Assembly (NCBI GenBank): GCA_029882975.1
Contig: JAOUJW010000021.1
Span: 24,261 to 88,260 of the forward strand
Source: Gammaproteobacteria bacterium
GTDB taxonomy: Bacteria > Pseudomonadota > Gammaproteobacteria > SZUA-152
Reading direction: 5' to 3'
DNA length: 64,000 bases
In this document: in pieces, positions 1-8,081 of the stretch
Position numbering within the stretch: the stretch's first letter is position 1
Layout: the number at the start of each line of letters is the position of its first letter
Program-made: the position numbers and the translations under genes
Notes under the pieces: model-generated
Seen by the model: the letters and a program-made list of their open reading frames with translations, nothing else
The model's database searches: none
What the model was told of the DNA's origin: nothing

Positions 1-417
1 TTGCTCCTGTATGCTATGGTGTGGGATCCCATTGTGGGTGGTAAAGCGAAGTTGGAACAACAAGCCGAGCAAATGCGTCGGGACCTCACCTGGATGCAGG
101 AACAGGCATCCAAAGTCAGAGTGCTCAAGGCCGGTAGCGCGCCGCTTGGGCGGATACAACCGGGCCAGTCTTTGCTGGGAATCATCGACCGTAGCGCCAA
201 ATCCAGTCAACTGGGCAACTCCGTTAAACGGGTAAAGCCTGACGGTGAGAACAAAGCCAGGGTGTGGTTGGAGAATGCCAATTTCAACGACGTAATTCGC
301 TGGGCGGAAAGTTTGAAGCGCAGCTACAACGTGGAAATTGAGTCGGTTTCAATTGAAAAAGAAGAACAAGCGGGCTTAATATCAGCCCGATTTGTATTCC
401 AGGCAGCAACGCAATAG
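1..417 (+). CDS. gspM: Type II secretion system protein GspM, 5' truncated by window edge
   Basis: C-terminal 138 residues of a GspM-like inner-membrane protein of the type II secretion platform, which links the GspL/GspE motor to the pseudopilus. The reading frame is open from the first base, and only the tail of the N-terminal membrane anchor is visible (hydrophobic LLYAMVW). Probably 20-30 residues lie upstream, because the family is usually near 160 residues. A helical segment (residues about 18-45) is followed by a compact alpha/beta domain, as in periplasmic GspM. The gene ends 7 bases before gspN, the usual order at the end of gsp operons. The GspN neighbour supports the call; GspM itself is poorly conserved in sequence. 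Confidence 0.75.
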   Translation: MLLYAMVWDPIVGGKAKLEQQAEQMRRDLTWMQEQASKVRVLKAGSAPLGRIQPGQSLLGIIDRSAKSSQLGNSVKRVKPDGENKARVWLENANFNDVIRWAESLKRSYNVEIESVSIEKEEQAGLISARFVFQAATQ

Positions 418-424
418 GACTTGG

Positions 425-1195
425 ATGAAAACGTACAAATATATCATTATCGGGGTGGTGAGTTTTTTCTTTTTTGTCATCGCCGGTTTGCCTGCCGGCA
501 CCGCATACGGTTATTGGAAGGAATATCTAGGTAAATCCGTACCCGTTGAATTACAGGATGTACACGGCAGTTTGTGGAACGGAAAAGCCGGGCAAGTCAG
601 AATACAACGGGTACAGTTGCAGCGGGTGCAATGGGATTTTTCCTTTTTTAGTCTGTTAACGGGTAAGTTGAAACTGTATCTGGATTTTGGTTTAAAGGAA
701 GGGCAGGGCAAAGGCGCCATTGCCAAAAGCCTGTTTGGGGGGGTTTCTCTGCAGGATGTTCAAGCAGGTTTATACCTAAAAGACGTGGCTCCCATGTTGG
801 GTTTGCAATCCTTGAGCCCTGCAGGTGTTGTGCGGCTCAATCTGCAAGAGTTGCAAATCGAAGACGGTTTTATTGTCTCCGCCGAAGGTAATGCTATTTG
901 GCAGAATGCGGAGATTGCCCTATTTAAACCGCTGCAATTGGGTACCTTGGAAATTGAAGTCAAGCCCGATGAAAATGGCATCAAAGGTGTGCTCAGTGAT
1001 AAAGGCGGTCCCTTAGAGGCTCAGGGATTGCTTAATCTTGATACCGAAGGTAAGTACAATCTTAATGGCAGTGTTCGTGTGCGTGACCCGTTGAAAACGG
1101 ATTTGAATTCCGCCATCAATGCCATGGGCCGTCCGGGGGCCGATGGAAAAATTCCGCTGAAGTATTCGGGAAAGATGCAGGCCTTGCCATTGTAA
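425..1195 (+). CDS. gspN: Type II secretion system protein GspN
   Basis: 256-residue bitopic inner-membrane protein, an accessory part of the type II secretion system whose exact role is unclear even in model species. One N-terminal membrane segment lies at residues about 5-25 (IIIGVVSFFFFVIAGLPAG). The periplasmic domain contains the GspN-typical stretch around SLWNGKAG (about residues 45-52). The ATG at 425 is chosen because it sits 7 bases after the gspM stop and directly precedes the hydrophobic anchor; an upstream in-frame start at 392 would overlap gspM by 26 bases. It is the last gene of the operon. No clear hairpin terminator follows; an AT-rich stretch leads into icd. Confidence 0.85.
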   Translation: MKTYKYIIIGVVSFFFFVIAGLPAGTAYGYWKEYLGKSVPVELQDVHGSLWNGKAGQVRIQRVQLQRVQWDFSFFSLLTGKLKLYLDFGLKEGQGKGAIAKSLFGGVSLQDVQAGLYLKDVAPMLGLQSLSPAGVVRLNLQELQIEDGFIVSAEGNAIWQNAEIALFKPLQLGTLEIEVKPDENGIKGVLSDKGGPLEAQGLLNLDTEGKYNLNGSVRVRDPLKTDLNSAINAMGRPGADGKIPLKYSGKMQALPL

Positions 1196-1352
1196 TTCAT
1201 GTTGAGGTCTGGTTTTAGAGGCAAAAGAACTCGGCCCGATCATGATAAAATAAAATAAAAACAATAAATTACACTCCCCCATACCCGTCTATTCAATAAA
1301 ATGCTAATATACATCCTCCTGAAATAATTATTATCAACCAGTTGGAGTTCAC

Positions 1353-2609
1353 ATGGCCTTCGATAAAATCAAAATCCCTACCGATGGTGAAAAAATAAGC
1401 GTTAACGCGGATCATTCTTTAAGTGTTCCCGCCCGTCCCATTATTCCTTTTATTGAGGGTGACGGTATCGGTGTGGATGTGACTCCGGCGATGCGTACGG
1501 TTGTGGATGCTGCTGTTGAGAAGGCCTATGGTAGCGAACGTGCTATCGCTTGGATGGAAGTGTATGCCGGCGAAAAAGCAGTGAAGACTTATGGCGGCGA
1601 TACCTGGTTGCCCGAAGAAACGCTGGAAGCTGTTAAGGATTATGCCGTATCCATTAAAGGCCCTCTGACCACTCCGGTAGGTGGCGGTATGCGGTCTTTA
1701 AACGTGGCGCTGCGTCAACTTTTAGACTTGTATGTGTGTCTTCGACCGGTGCGTTATTATGACGGTACCCCTACCCCCGTTAAAGAGCCGGAAAAGACCG
1801 ACATGGTTATATTTCGTGAGAACTCAGAAGACATTTATGCAGGTATTGAGTGGGCGGCCGGTACTCCTGAGGTGCAAAGGGTTATTCAGTTTCTGCAGGA
1901 TGAAATGGGTGTGGACAAGATACGTTTTCCCGAGACTTCCGGTATCGGAATCAAGCCCGTCTCGCGCGAGGGCACGGAACGTCTGGTTCGTAAAGCCATT
2001 CAATATGCCATAGACAATGATCGTTCCTCCGTCACTTTGGTGCACAAAGGTAACATTATGAAGTTTACCGAAGGGGCATTTAAGAATTACGGTTATGAAT
2101 TGGCGAAGAAAGAGTTTAATGCGGTAGAGATTGATGGTGGTCCTTGGTGTCGTTTTAAAAATCCGAAAACGGGCAATGAAATTGTGATCAAGGATGTTAT
2201 CGCGGATGCGTTTTTACAGCAGATTTTATTACGTCCAGACGAGTACAGTGTGGTCGCTACCTTGAATTTGAACGGCGACTATATTTCGGATGCCTTGGCA
2301 GCCCAAGTAGGTGGCATTGGCATTGCTCCCGGTGCTAATCTGTCTGATACGGTAGCCATGTTCGAAGCCACTCATGGCACGGCTCCCAAGTACGCCGGTC
2401 AGGATAAGGTCAATCCCGGTTCGGTCATTTTATCAGCAGAAATGATGTTGCGACACCTGGGGTGGATAGAAGCGGCCGATTTGATTGTCAAAGGTTTGTC
2501 AGGCGCCATATCCGCCAAAACAGTGACATATGATCTTGAGCGTTTAATGAGCGGTGCTACCCTGGTGAGTTGCTCAGGATTTGCCAAGGCGATTATTGAT
2601 AATATGTAG
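1353..2609 (+). CDS. icd: NADP-dependent isocitrate dehydrogenase
   Basis: 418-residue TCA-cycle enzyme that oxidatively decarboxylates isocitrate to 2-oxoglutarate in the cytoplasm, a homodimer in this family. The signature [14 protein letters not shown], the substrate loop with RSLNVALRQ and the C-terminal [17 protein letters not shown] are present. The last is the pattern of the NADP-preferring E. coli-type enzyme. Ser115 corresponds to the serine phosphorylated by AceK in E. coli; no aceK is in the window, so control by phosphorylation is only possible, not shown. Length matches E. coli Icd (416). The start has a good ribosome site (TTGGAG, 6 bases before the ATG). It appears to be monocistronic, with its own AT-rich upstream region. 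Confidence 0.97.
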   Translation: MAFDKIKIPTDGEKISVNADHSLSVPARPIIPFIEGDGIGVDVTPAMRTVVDAAVEKAYGSERAIAWMEVYAGEKAVKTYGGDTWLPEETLEAVKDYAVSIKGPLTTPVGGGMRSLNVALRQLLDLYVCLRPVRYYDGTPTPVKEPEKTDMVIFRENSEDIYAGIEWAAGTPEVQRVIQFLQDEMGVDKIRFPETSGIGIKPVSREGTERLVRKAIQYAIDNDRSSVTLVHKGNIMKFTEGAFKNYGYELAKKEFNAVEIDGGPWCRFKNPKTGNEIVIKDVIADAFLQQILLRPDEYSVVATLNLNGDYISDALAAQVGGIGIAPGANLSDTVAMFEATHGTAPKYAGQDKVNPGSVILSAEMMLRHLGWIEAADLIVKGLSGAISAKTVTYDLERLMSGATLVSCSGFAKAIIDNM

Positions 2610-2852
2610 GGGGCAGTTCACCAATGACCTTATGAGTTGTCGGATTCTCGTCAAAGAGTCAAATCTTAAACGGCGAGTAGTGTCAAAATTGTAAATTCTG
2701 ACATTGTAAAATGGTGATTAGTTTTATAAATGATTAATAGTTTAAACTTTGTATAAAACTGTGAACTTATTCAAGCAGTTTTTTACCGGCTTGAAATGGT
2801 GGTTTCAGTATCATATTTTTTATACAAAGAGTTCGGTAAAAATTATGATGTT

Positions 2853-3203
2853 ATGGAGTTTATCTTGACTAAACTGATACCCGTTCATTCCGGTGAGGAA
2901 ACTCTTGGGGACGACGGCTTAGTCGTACAGGAGGCGCGTCCCAAGTTAAAACCGCCACCCATGTATCAAGTTTTGCTGCTAAATGACGATTTTACTCCCA
3001 TGGAGTTTGTTGTTCATGTATTGGAGAAGTTTTTCCGGATGGATCGTGACAAAGCCACCCGGATTATGTTGCATGTACACACTCAGGGTAAGGGATTGTG
3101 TGGAGTTTATGTAAAGGAAATCGCTGAAACTAAGGTGGCACAAGTGAATGAGTACTCCAGAAGTAACAAACATCCACTTTTATGCACCATGGAAACGGTT
3201 TAG
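2853..3203 (+). CDS. clpS: ATP-dependent Clp protease adaptor ClpS
   Basis: 116-residue adaptor that binds N-terminal Leu, Phe, Tyr or Trp of substrates and delivers them to ClpA (bacterial N-degron pathway). The conserved pocket block [10 protein letters not shown] and the later [11 protein letters not shown] are intact. A longer frame opens at 2796, but the 19 extra residues are hydrophobic and untypical. The ATG at 2853 gives a normal family length and the usual short flexible N terminus before the proline-rich [10 protein letters not shown]. It lies 64 bases upstream of clpA, its usual partner. Opposite, on the other strand, are the tRNA-dependent transferases that create ClpS ligands. 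Confidence 0.96.
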   Translation: MEFILTKLIPVHSGEETLGDDGLVVQEARPKLKPPPMYQVLLLNDDFTPMEFVVHVLEKFFRMDRDKATRIMLHVHTQGKGLCGVYVKEIAETKVAQVNEYSRSNKHPLLCTMETV

Positions 3204-3212
3204 GTGATTTCA

Positions 3213-3228
3213 TGGCACACTCCTTGTA
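3213..3228 (+). promoter_or_regulatory. Possible sigma-54-type promoter upstream of clpA
   Basis: TGGCAC, then A, four bases, T and TGTA resembles the -24/-12 consensus (TGGCACG N4 TTGC). It deviates at the base after TGGCAC and at the second base of the GC dinucleotide. It lies 40 bases before the clpA ATG in the short clpS-clpA gap. A single match of this kind can occur by chance, and no enhancer-binding-protein gene is nearby. Confidence 0.25.
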
Positions 3229-3267
3229 CTAGAACGTCTAAAAGACAGTGAAAGTAAGAGGTAGGTT

Positions 3268-5529
3268 ATGTTAAGCGAGGAACTGGAGCTCACACTCAAT
3301 CGTGCGTTTAAACAAGCACGTGACAAACGGCATGAATTCATGACCGTTGAGCACTTATTGTTAGCCTTATTGGATAATCCCACCAGCAGTAACGCTTTAC
3401 GTGCCTGCGGTGCGGATATCGATGTGCTGCACGATGAAATCACCCGGTTTCTTGATGAAACCACTCCTATATTACCGGAAGAGGATGAAAGGGAAATTGA
3501 ACCCACCCTTGGGTTTCAGCGGGTCTTACAACGTGCGGTGTTTCAGGTACAGTCGTCCGGCAACAAGGAAGTGACAGGCGCCAATGTTTTGGTGGCCATT
3601 TTCAGTGAACAAGAATCACAAGCTGTTTATTTGTTGAGCAAACAAAGTGTGGCCCGTCTCGATGTGGTCAATTACATCGCTCACGGAATTTCTAAAATTG
3701 AAGACGATCACGAAAGTGATCCGGTGGCACCGACCCAGGAAGAGGAATCCGATGCGGAGAATACCTCCAAATCACCTCTGGAAAGTTTTGCTATCAATTT
3801 GAATCGTCTGGCAATGGAAGGGAAGATCGATCCCTTAATTGGTCGTAAACAGGAAATAGAACGTACTTTACAGGTGCTCTGTCGTCGTCGTAAAAACAAT
3901 CCCTTGTTTGTGGGGGAAGCCGGCGTGGGTAAAACCGCTTTAGCCGAAGGTTTGGCCAAGCAAATCGTGGATGGTGAAGTACCGCCGGTGTTGTCTAACG
4001 GTGTGGTGTATTCCCTGGATTTGGGAGCCCTGTTGGCCGGAACGAAATATCGCGGTGATTTTGAAAAGCGTCTGAAATCCGTGTTGTCCCAATTGCGTAA
4101 ACAACCGGGTGCTATTTTGTTCATCGATGAGATTCACACCATCATTGGTGCCGGGGCCGCATCCGGTGGTGCGATGGATGCTTCCAATTTGATCAAACCG
4201 GTATTGGCGTCGGGGGATCTGAAGTGTATCGGTTCCACCACCTATCAGGAATATCGTGGTATTTTCGAAAAAGATCGGGCTTTAGCACGGCGCTTCCAGA
4301 AAATCGACGTTCCTGAGCCCACTGTACCGGAAGCAATACAAATTCTGGAAGGTTTGAAATCCCGCTTTGAAGAATACCATGACATTAAATTTACCCGACA
4401 GGCGTTGAAATCAGCGGTGGAATTGTCAGACCGCTATATCAACGAGCGCCATTTGCCGGATAAGGCCATTGATGTTATAGACGAAGCCGGTGCCACTCAA
4501 CGTTTGCTGCCGCCGTCCAAGCGCAAGAAAACGATTGGTTGTAAGGATATTGAGTCCGTCGTAGCCAAGATAGCCCGTATTCCTCCTAAGCAGGTATCCA
4601 GCAGCGATAAGGAAGGTCTACGTAACTTGGAGCGGGATTTGAAATTGGTAGTGTATGGTCAAGATGATGCCATCACTAATCTGGCGACAGCCATTAAAAT
4701 GTCTCGAGCCGGTTTGGGTACAGAGCAAAAACCCATTGGTTCCTTTTTGTTTGCCGGTCCTACCGGTGTTGGAAAAACCGAAGTGACCCGGCAATTGGCC
4801 AAGATTCTGGGTATAGAATTGATTCGTTTTGATATGTCCGAATACATGGAGCGCCATACGGTTTCCCGCTTGATCGGTGCACCTCCCGGTTATGTGGGTT
4901 ACGATCAAGGCGGTTTATTGACCGAAGAGATCAACAAGCACCCTCATGCTGTAGTGTTGCTGGATGAAATTGAGAAGGCCCATCCGGACGTTTTCAATCT
5001 GCTGTTACAAGTCATGGACCATGGTACGTTGACGGATACCAATGGACGAAAAGCGGATTTTCGCAATACGGTTCTGGTGATGACCACCAATGCCGGTGCC
5101 GAGCAGATTGCGCGGCCATCCATTGGTTTTATGCATCAGGATCACACCACCGATGGTTCCGAGGTGATTAAAAAGACGTTTTCGCCGGAATTTCGTAACC
5201 GTCTTGATGCCATTGTTCAGTTTAAATCCTTGGACAGCTCCACTATCTGTCATGTTGTGGACAAGTTCCTGTATGAGCTGGAAACTCAATTGGCAGAGAA
5301 GAAGGTTACCTTACATGTGGATGACGAAGCCCGGCTGTGGTTGGCAGAACATGGCTATGACGAAAAAATGGGTGCGCGTCCCATGGCCAGAGTGATCAAA
5401 GAAAACATTAAGAAACCGCTGGCGGAAGAGTTGTTGTTTGGTCGATTGGTTAACGGTGGTGACTGCGAAGTGACCGTCGAGGATAATCAATTGGTTTTCA
5501 GGATAGAACAATTGGTTACCGTCAACTAA
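3268..5529 (+). CDS. clpA: ATP-dependent Clp protease ATP-binding subunit ClpA
   Basis: 753-residue AAA+ unfoldase that feeds substrates to ClpP. The N-terminal Clp_N repeat domain (residues about 1-145) is where ClpS docks. NBD1 has Walker A GEAGVGKT (about 216-223) and Walker B ILFIDEIH (283-290); NBD2 has Walker A GPTGVGKT (about 497-504) and VVLLDEIEKAHPD. The ClpP-docking loop reads IGF (619-621), a permitted variant of IGL. There is no long middle coiled-coil domain, which separates it from ClpB. Length equals the family norm (about 758). It follows clpS and ends at a strong hairpin terminator. No clpP is in the window, so the protease partner lies elsewhere. Confidence 0.98.
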   Translation: MLSEELELTLNRAFKQARDKRHEFMTVEHLLLALLDNPTSSNALRACGADIDVLHDEITRFLDETTPILPEEDEREIEPTLGFQRVLQRAVFQVQSSGNKEVTGANVLVAIFSEQESQAVYLLSKQSVARLDVVNYIAHGISKIEDDHESDPVAPTQEEESDAENTSKSPLESFAINLNRLAMEGKIDPLIGRKQEIERTLQVLCRRRKNNPLFVGEAGVGKTALAEGLAKQIVDGEVPPVLSNGVVYSLDLGALLAGTKYRGDFEKRLKSVLSQLRKQPGAILFIDEIHTIIGAGAASGGAMDASNLIKPVLASGDLKCIGSTTYQEYRGIFEKDRALARRFQKIDVPEPTVPEAIQILEGLKSRFEEYHDIKFTRQALKSAVELSDRYINERHLPDKAIDVIDEAGATQRLLPPSKRKKTIGCKDIESVVAKIARIPPKQVSSSDKEGLRNLERDLKLVVYGQDDAITNLATAIKMSRAGLGTEQKPIGSFLFAGPTGVGKTEVTRQLAKILGIELIRFDMSEYMERHTVSRLIGAPPGYVGYDQGGLLTEEINKHPHAVVLLDEIEKAHPDVFNLLLQVMDHGTLTDTNGRKADFRNTVLVMTTNAGAEQIARPSIGFMHQDHTTDGSEVIKKTFSPEFRNRLDAIVQFKSLDSSTICHVVDKFLYELETQLAEKKVTLHVDDEARLWLAEHGYDEKMGARPMARVIKENIKKPLAEELLFGRLVNGGDCEVTVEDNQLVFRIEQLVTVN

Positions 5530-5557
5530 GCACTCCGCATACAAGTGATAAAAACTG

Positions 5558-5588
5558 TGCCCGAGAGTTGCCGCTCTCGGGCATTTTT
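5558..5588 (+). terminator. Rho-independent terminator after clpA
   Basis: Perfect 10-bp stem TGCCCGAGAG / CTCTCGGGCA with a 6-base loop, its 3' side running into a short T tract (ATTTTTAT). It lies 28 bases past the clpA stop and between convergent clpA and infA, so it may also serve infA from the other strand. Confidence 0.9.
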
Positions 5589-5710
5589 ATGTCTAGCAAA
5601 ATCAGAGTGGAATCCACACAAGATTGCTTGTCGGATTACCATCCGTCTACCGTAAAGCATCAAACTTCTTTGGATTCGATGTAAAACGTCTTGAAATGCT
5701 TTGAGAGGGA

Positions 5711-5929
5711 TTAACGCACTCGGAATACGATACGGCCTTTACTGAGGTCGTAGGGGGTCAGCTGAACTTTAACGCTGTCTCCAGTGAGGATGCGAATGTA
5801 GTTTTTTCGCATTTTACCGGAAATATGGGCTGTAACCACATGGCCGTTTTCCAGTTCCACTCTAAACATGGTATTGGGCAGGGTTTCAACCACCTTGCCT
5901 TCCATTTCAATGTGCTCTTCTTTTGCCAT
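5711..5929 (-). CDS. infA: Translation initiation factor IF-1
   Basis: 72-residue S1/OB-fold protein that binds the 30S A site during initiation. It begins [11 protein letters not shown] and ends KGRIVFRVR, with the conserved [22 protein letters not shown] core; length equals E. coli IF-1. The frame is open upstream to 5962, but the 11 added residues match no family member, so the start at 5929 is preferred. It is convergent with clpA and the last gene of the minus-strand run trxB-(FemAB-like)-aat-bpt-orphan-infA. More than 300 bases separate it from the gene upstream, so it probably has its own promoter. Confidence 0.98.
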   Translation of the reverse strand: MAKEEHIEMEGKVVETLPNTMFRVELENGHVVTAHISGKMRKNYIRILTGDSVKVQLTPYDLSKGRIVFRVR

Positions 5930-6238
5930 AAATGATAAGTGTAAACCTGTTTGATTTCCCATACAATTAGTATGGATAGAATGCAGGCAAATCCTTTACA
6001 AATCCGCCTGATACGCCAAAACGCAGACAGTATAGCTACTTATTGTTTAAATACCAGAGAAAAATTCAAATATTTTGCCGGGGACGAAGTGCCTGGTACA
6101 AGTCGGAGGCGATTGCACAAAGTATTGCAGAGGTAAGAGCCCAAGGATAGGTAAAGCAGGGATTGTCGAGAGCCGAGAGAGGCTTTTGCCGGAGAGTCTA
6201 GTTTCTGGCAAAAGCCAAAGGTTGTTACAACTGGGGGG
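5930..6238. other. Gene-poor stretch between infA and the 78-residue orphan
   Basis: 309 bases with no convincing gene. It holds a perfect 10-bp inverted repeat at 6181-6190 and 6207-6216 (GGCTTTTGCC / GGCAAAAGCC, 16-base loop). Read on the minus strand, the repeat follows the orphan gene and could end or protect its transcript. It lacks a T tract, so it is not a classical terminator. The remainder probably holds the infA promoter. The serine tRNA found near infA in E. coli was looked for and not seen. Confidence 0.5.
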
Positions 6239-6475
6239 TTATACGTAAACGGCTTCTTTCCACGGTGCATGGGCCCAACCCACATAGGGTGAGTTGATGT
6301 TAGGCTCCAGGATCAATTCCATTCCCAGAAATACTAATATGGCATTGAAGTCACGCGGGTCCTCAAGCTGTTGTTTGAGGCATTCCAGATGCGCATAGTT
6401 CATATATACCAAGTTAGGGCTATAACCGTGTTCCGCTTCGAACTCTTTCGCTACCGAATATATAGTGCTCAACAT
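6239..6475 (-). CDS. Conserved-looking small protein of unknown function between bpt and infA
   Basis: 78-residue acidic, soluble protein that I do not recognise. It begins MLSTIYSVAKEFEAEHG and ends in an aromatic tail (GWAHAPWKEAVYV). There is no signal peptide, membrane segment or cysteine pair; the one cysteine is near residue 31. The frame is open upstream to 6580. The ATG at 6475 is chosen because AAGGGG lies 10-11 bases before it and the upstream extension is low in protein-like character. It is the gene next downstream of bpt on the same strand, in a run of aminoacyl-tRNA-protein transferase genes, so a link to that pathway is possible but unproven. Confidence 0.6.
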   Translation of the reverse strand: MLSTIYSVAKEFEAEHGYSPNLVYMNYAHLECLKQQLEDPRDFNAILVFLGMELILEPNINSPYVGWAHAPWKEAVYV

Positions 6476-6643
6476 AGTTATTATTACCCCTTGCGTTATT
6501 GCGCCGCTGTGATGGCGGTGCTCTAAGCTTTGTATCGTCTGGGGTAGTTTTTTCTTAATAGAGGGGCGGGAGCGGTACAAAAGTTTTACATTAGAAAACA
6601 GATTGTGAATTCAATGGTTTACGTATAATTACGTAAGGTCGGA

Positions 6644-7351
6644 TTAATTTCTCAGTAGTGTTCCCCAGCGGCCATCCTGGTAGCCCTGTAAAGGTTGATA
6701 ACGGCTTTTGTAGCGCATTTTGTCGCAATCAGAAATGTAATAGCCTAAATATACCCAAGGTTTATTCAGTTGTTGCGCCATTTTGATTATGTGCAAAATA
6801 GCTAAATGTCCCAGACTGCGTTGCTGCTGTTGCGGTTTGAAAAAGGTATACACAGCGGAAAGGGATTGTTCCAGTTCATCCACCACAGCAACGGCCAATA
6901 GTTGCCTATCTTGCCTGAACTCGTAAAATCCGGTGTTACACCATCGGCTGCTTAAGAAATTCTCATATTCCTGTTCCGAAGGGTTTTCCATTCCACCGCC
7001 TTCGTGGCGAGCACTGACGTATTCACAATAGAGTTCAAACTGTTCTTGATTGAACCGGGCCGGTGTGCGAATGATATGCAGATCCGAATTTTTACTTAAA
7101 GTGCGTTTGTGGTTGCGGCTAAAGCAAAATGCTGCTGCCGGCACACGTACTGAGATACAATCGCTACAAGACGGGCATTTGGGTGTGTAGATATAATTGC
7201 CGCTACGGCGAAAACCCAAGGTTAACAAATGCTCGTACAATTTGGTGTTCATGGGTACATTCGGATCGGTAAAAACAGTGATCGCATCACGATCTGCCAG
7301 ATAGCTGCAGGGGTGTATGTCACTTTGATACAGGTTTAACAGATTAACCAT
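6644..7351 (-). CDS. bpt: Aspartate/glutamate leucyltransferase (arginyltransferase family)
   Basis: 235-residue enzyme that transfers leucine from Leu-tRNA to proteins with N-terminal Asp or Glu, producing a ClpS-recognised N-degron; this specificity is known for the bacterial ATE-family enzyme Bpt. The N-terminal cysteine block CPSCSDCISVRVP and the C-terminal YYISDCDKMRYKSRYQP, both hallmarks of the ATE family, are present. The ATG at 7351 overlaps the aat stop region by 8 bases, and the family begins with a short leader before LNLYQSDIHPCSYL; the upstream extension of 17 residues falls inside aat. Enterobacteria usually have only Aat; here both transferases sit together, widening the set of degradable N termini. 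Confidence 0.93.
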   Translation of the reverse strand: MVNLLNLYQSDIHPCSYLADRDAITVFTDPNVPMNTKLYEHLLTLGFRRSGNYIYTPKCPSCSDCISVRVPAAAFCFSRNHKRTLSKNSDLHIIRTPARFNQEQFELYCEYVSARHEGGGMENPSEQEYENFLSSRWCNTGFYEFRQDRQLLAVAVVDELEQSLSAVYTFFKPQQQQRSLGHLAILHIIKMAQQLNKPWVYLGYYISDCDKMRYKSRYQPLQGYQDGRWGTLLRN

Positions 7352-8081
7352 GGTTGTCGTCGAGGTTACAATCCAATAGATCGGCCTGCCAGGTCCGCGC
7401 ATGGGTAGGGGCGCTACAAAACTGATCCAGATGTTGCAGAAATTGCTGTCTCGGTATGAGTTCAGACCCCAGGCTCATGAGGTGAGGGGAACTGACCTGG
7501 CAATCGATGAGTTGAAAATCTCTGTCGATCAAGTATTGAGTTAAATGATACAGAGCCACTTTGGAGGCATTGTCCATGCGGCTGAACATGGATTCCCCGA
7601 AAAAAACCTTGCCAATGGCAATACCGTATAATCCACCGACTAATTTTTCTTCGTGCCAACATTCGATTGAGTGGGCATAACCCATTTGGTGCAGTTGCAA
7701 ATAGGCGTACAGCATTTCCGGCGTAATCCAAGTGCCGGGTTCCGTTCCTCGAGGTTGCGCACATTGCACCATGACCTGTTCAAATTCACGGTCAGCTGTT
7801 ACATGAAACTTTGCTTTTTTAATTACTTTACGCAGACTTCTGGAAACCTTGAGATGCTGCGGGTATAAAACGGCGCGGGGGTCCGGGGACCACCATAGAA
7901 TGGGTTGATCTTTATTGTACCAGGGAAAAATACCATTGGGATAAGCCGACAGCAGACGTTGCGGGTGCAATGAACCACCGACAGCCAGCAAGCCATCCGG
8001 CTCACTTAATGCCAGCTCGGCATGAGGAAAGCGGAAGCTAGAGTCATTGGGGTCGATCCAAAATGGGGCTTGTCCTCGCAT
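7344..8081 (-). CDS. aat: Leucyl/phenylalanyl-tRNA-protein transferase
   Basis: 245-residue cytoplasmic enzyme that adds Leu or Phe from aminoacyl-tRNA to proteins with N-terminal Lys or Arg, marking them for ClpS/ClpAP. Family motifs seen: FPWYNKDQPILWWSPDPR, KVFFGESMFSRMDNASK and DCQVSSPHLMSLGSELI. Length fits E. coli Aat (234). The start codon overlaps the stop of the upstream FemAB-like gene by one base (TGATG), and its end overlaps bpt by 8 bases. All three are therefore translated from one tightly coupled message. Confidence 0.97.
   Translation of the reverse strand: MRGQAPFWIDPNDSSFRFPHAELALSEPDGLLAVGGSLHPQRLLSAYPNGIFPWYNKDQPILWWSPDPRAVLYPQHLKVSRSLRKVIKKAKFHVTADREFEQVMVQCAQPRGTEPGTWITPEMLYAYLQLHQMGYAHSIECWHEEKLVGGLYGIAIGKVFFGESMFSRMDNASKVALYHLTQYLIDRDFQLIDCQVSSPHLMSLGSELIPRQQFLQHLDQFCSAPTHARTWQADLLDCNLDDNHG

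Noticed and set aside
3708..4124. Minus-strand 138-residue frame inside clpA
   Set aside because: It lies wholly within the conserved NBD1 coding sequence and has a skewed composition typical of an antisense shadow.
5590..5710. Possible serine tRNA near infA, as in E. coli
   Set aside because: No cloverleaf could be drawn and no T-loop GTTCGA-type motif is present; no tRNA was found anywhere in the window.
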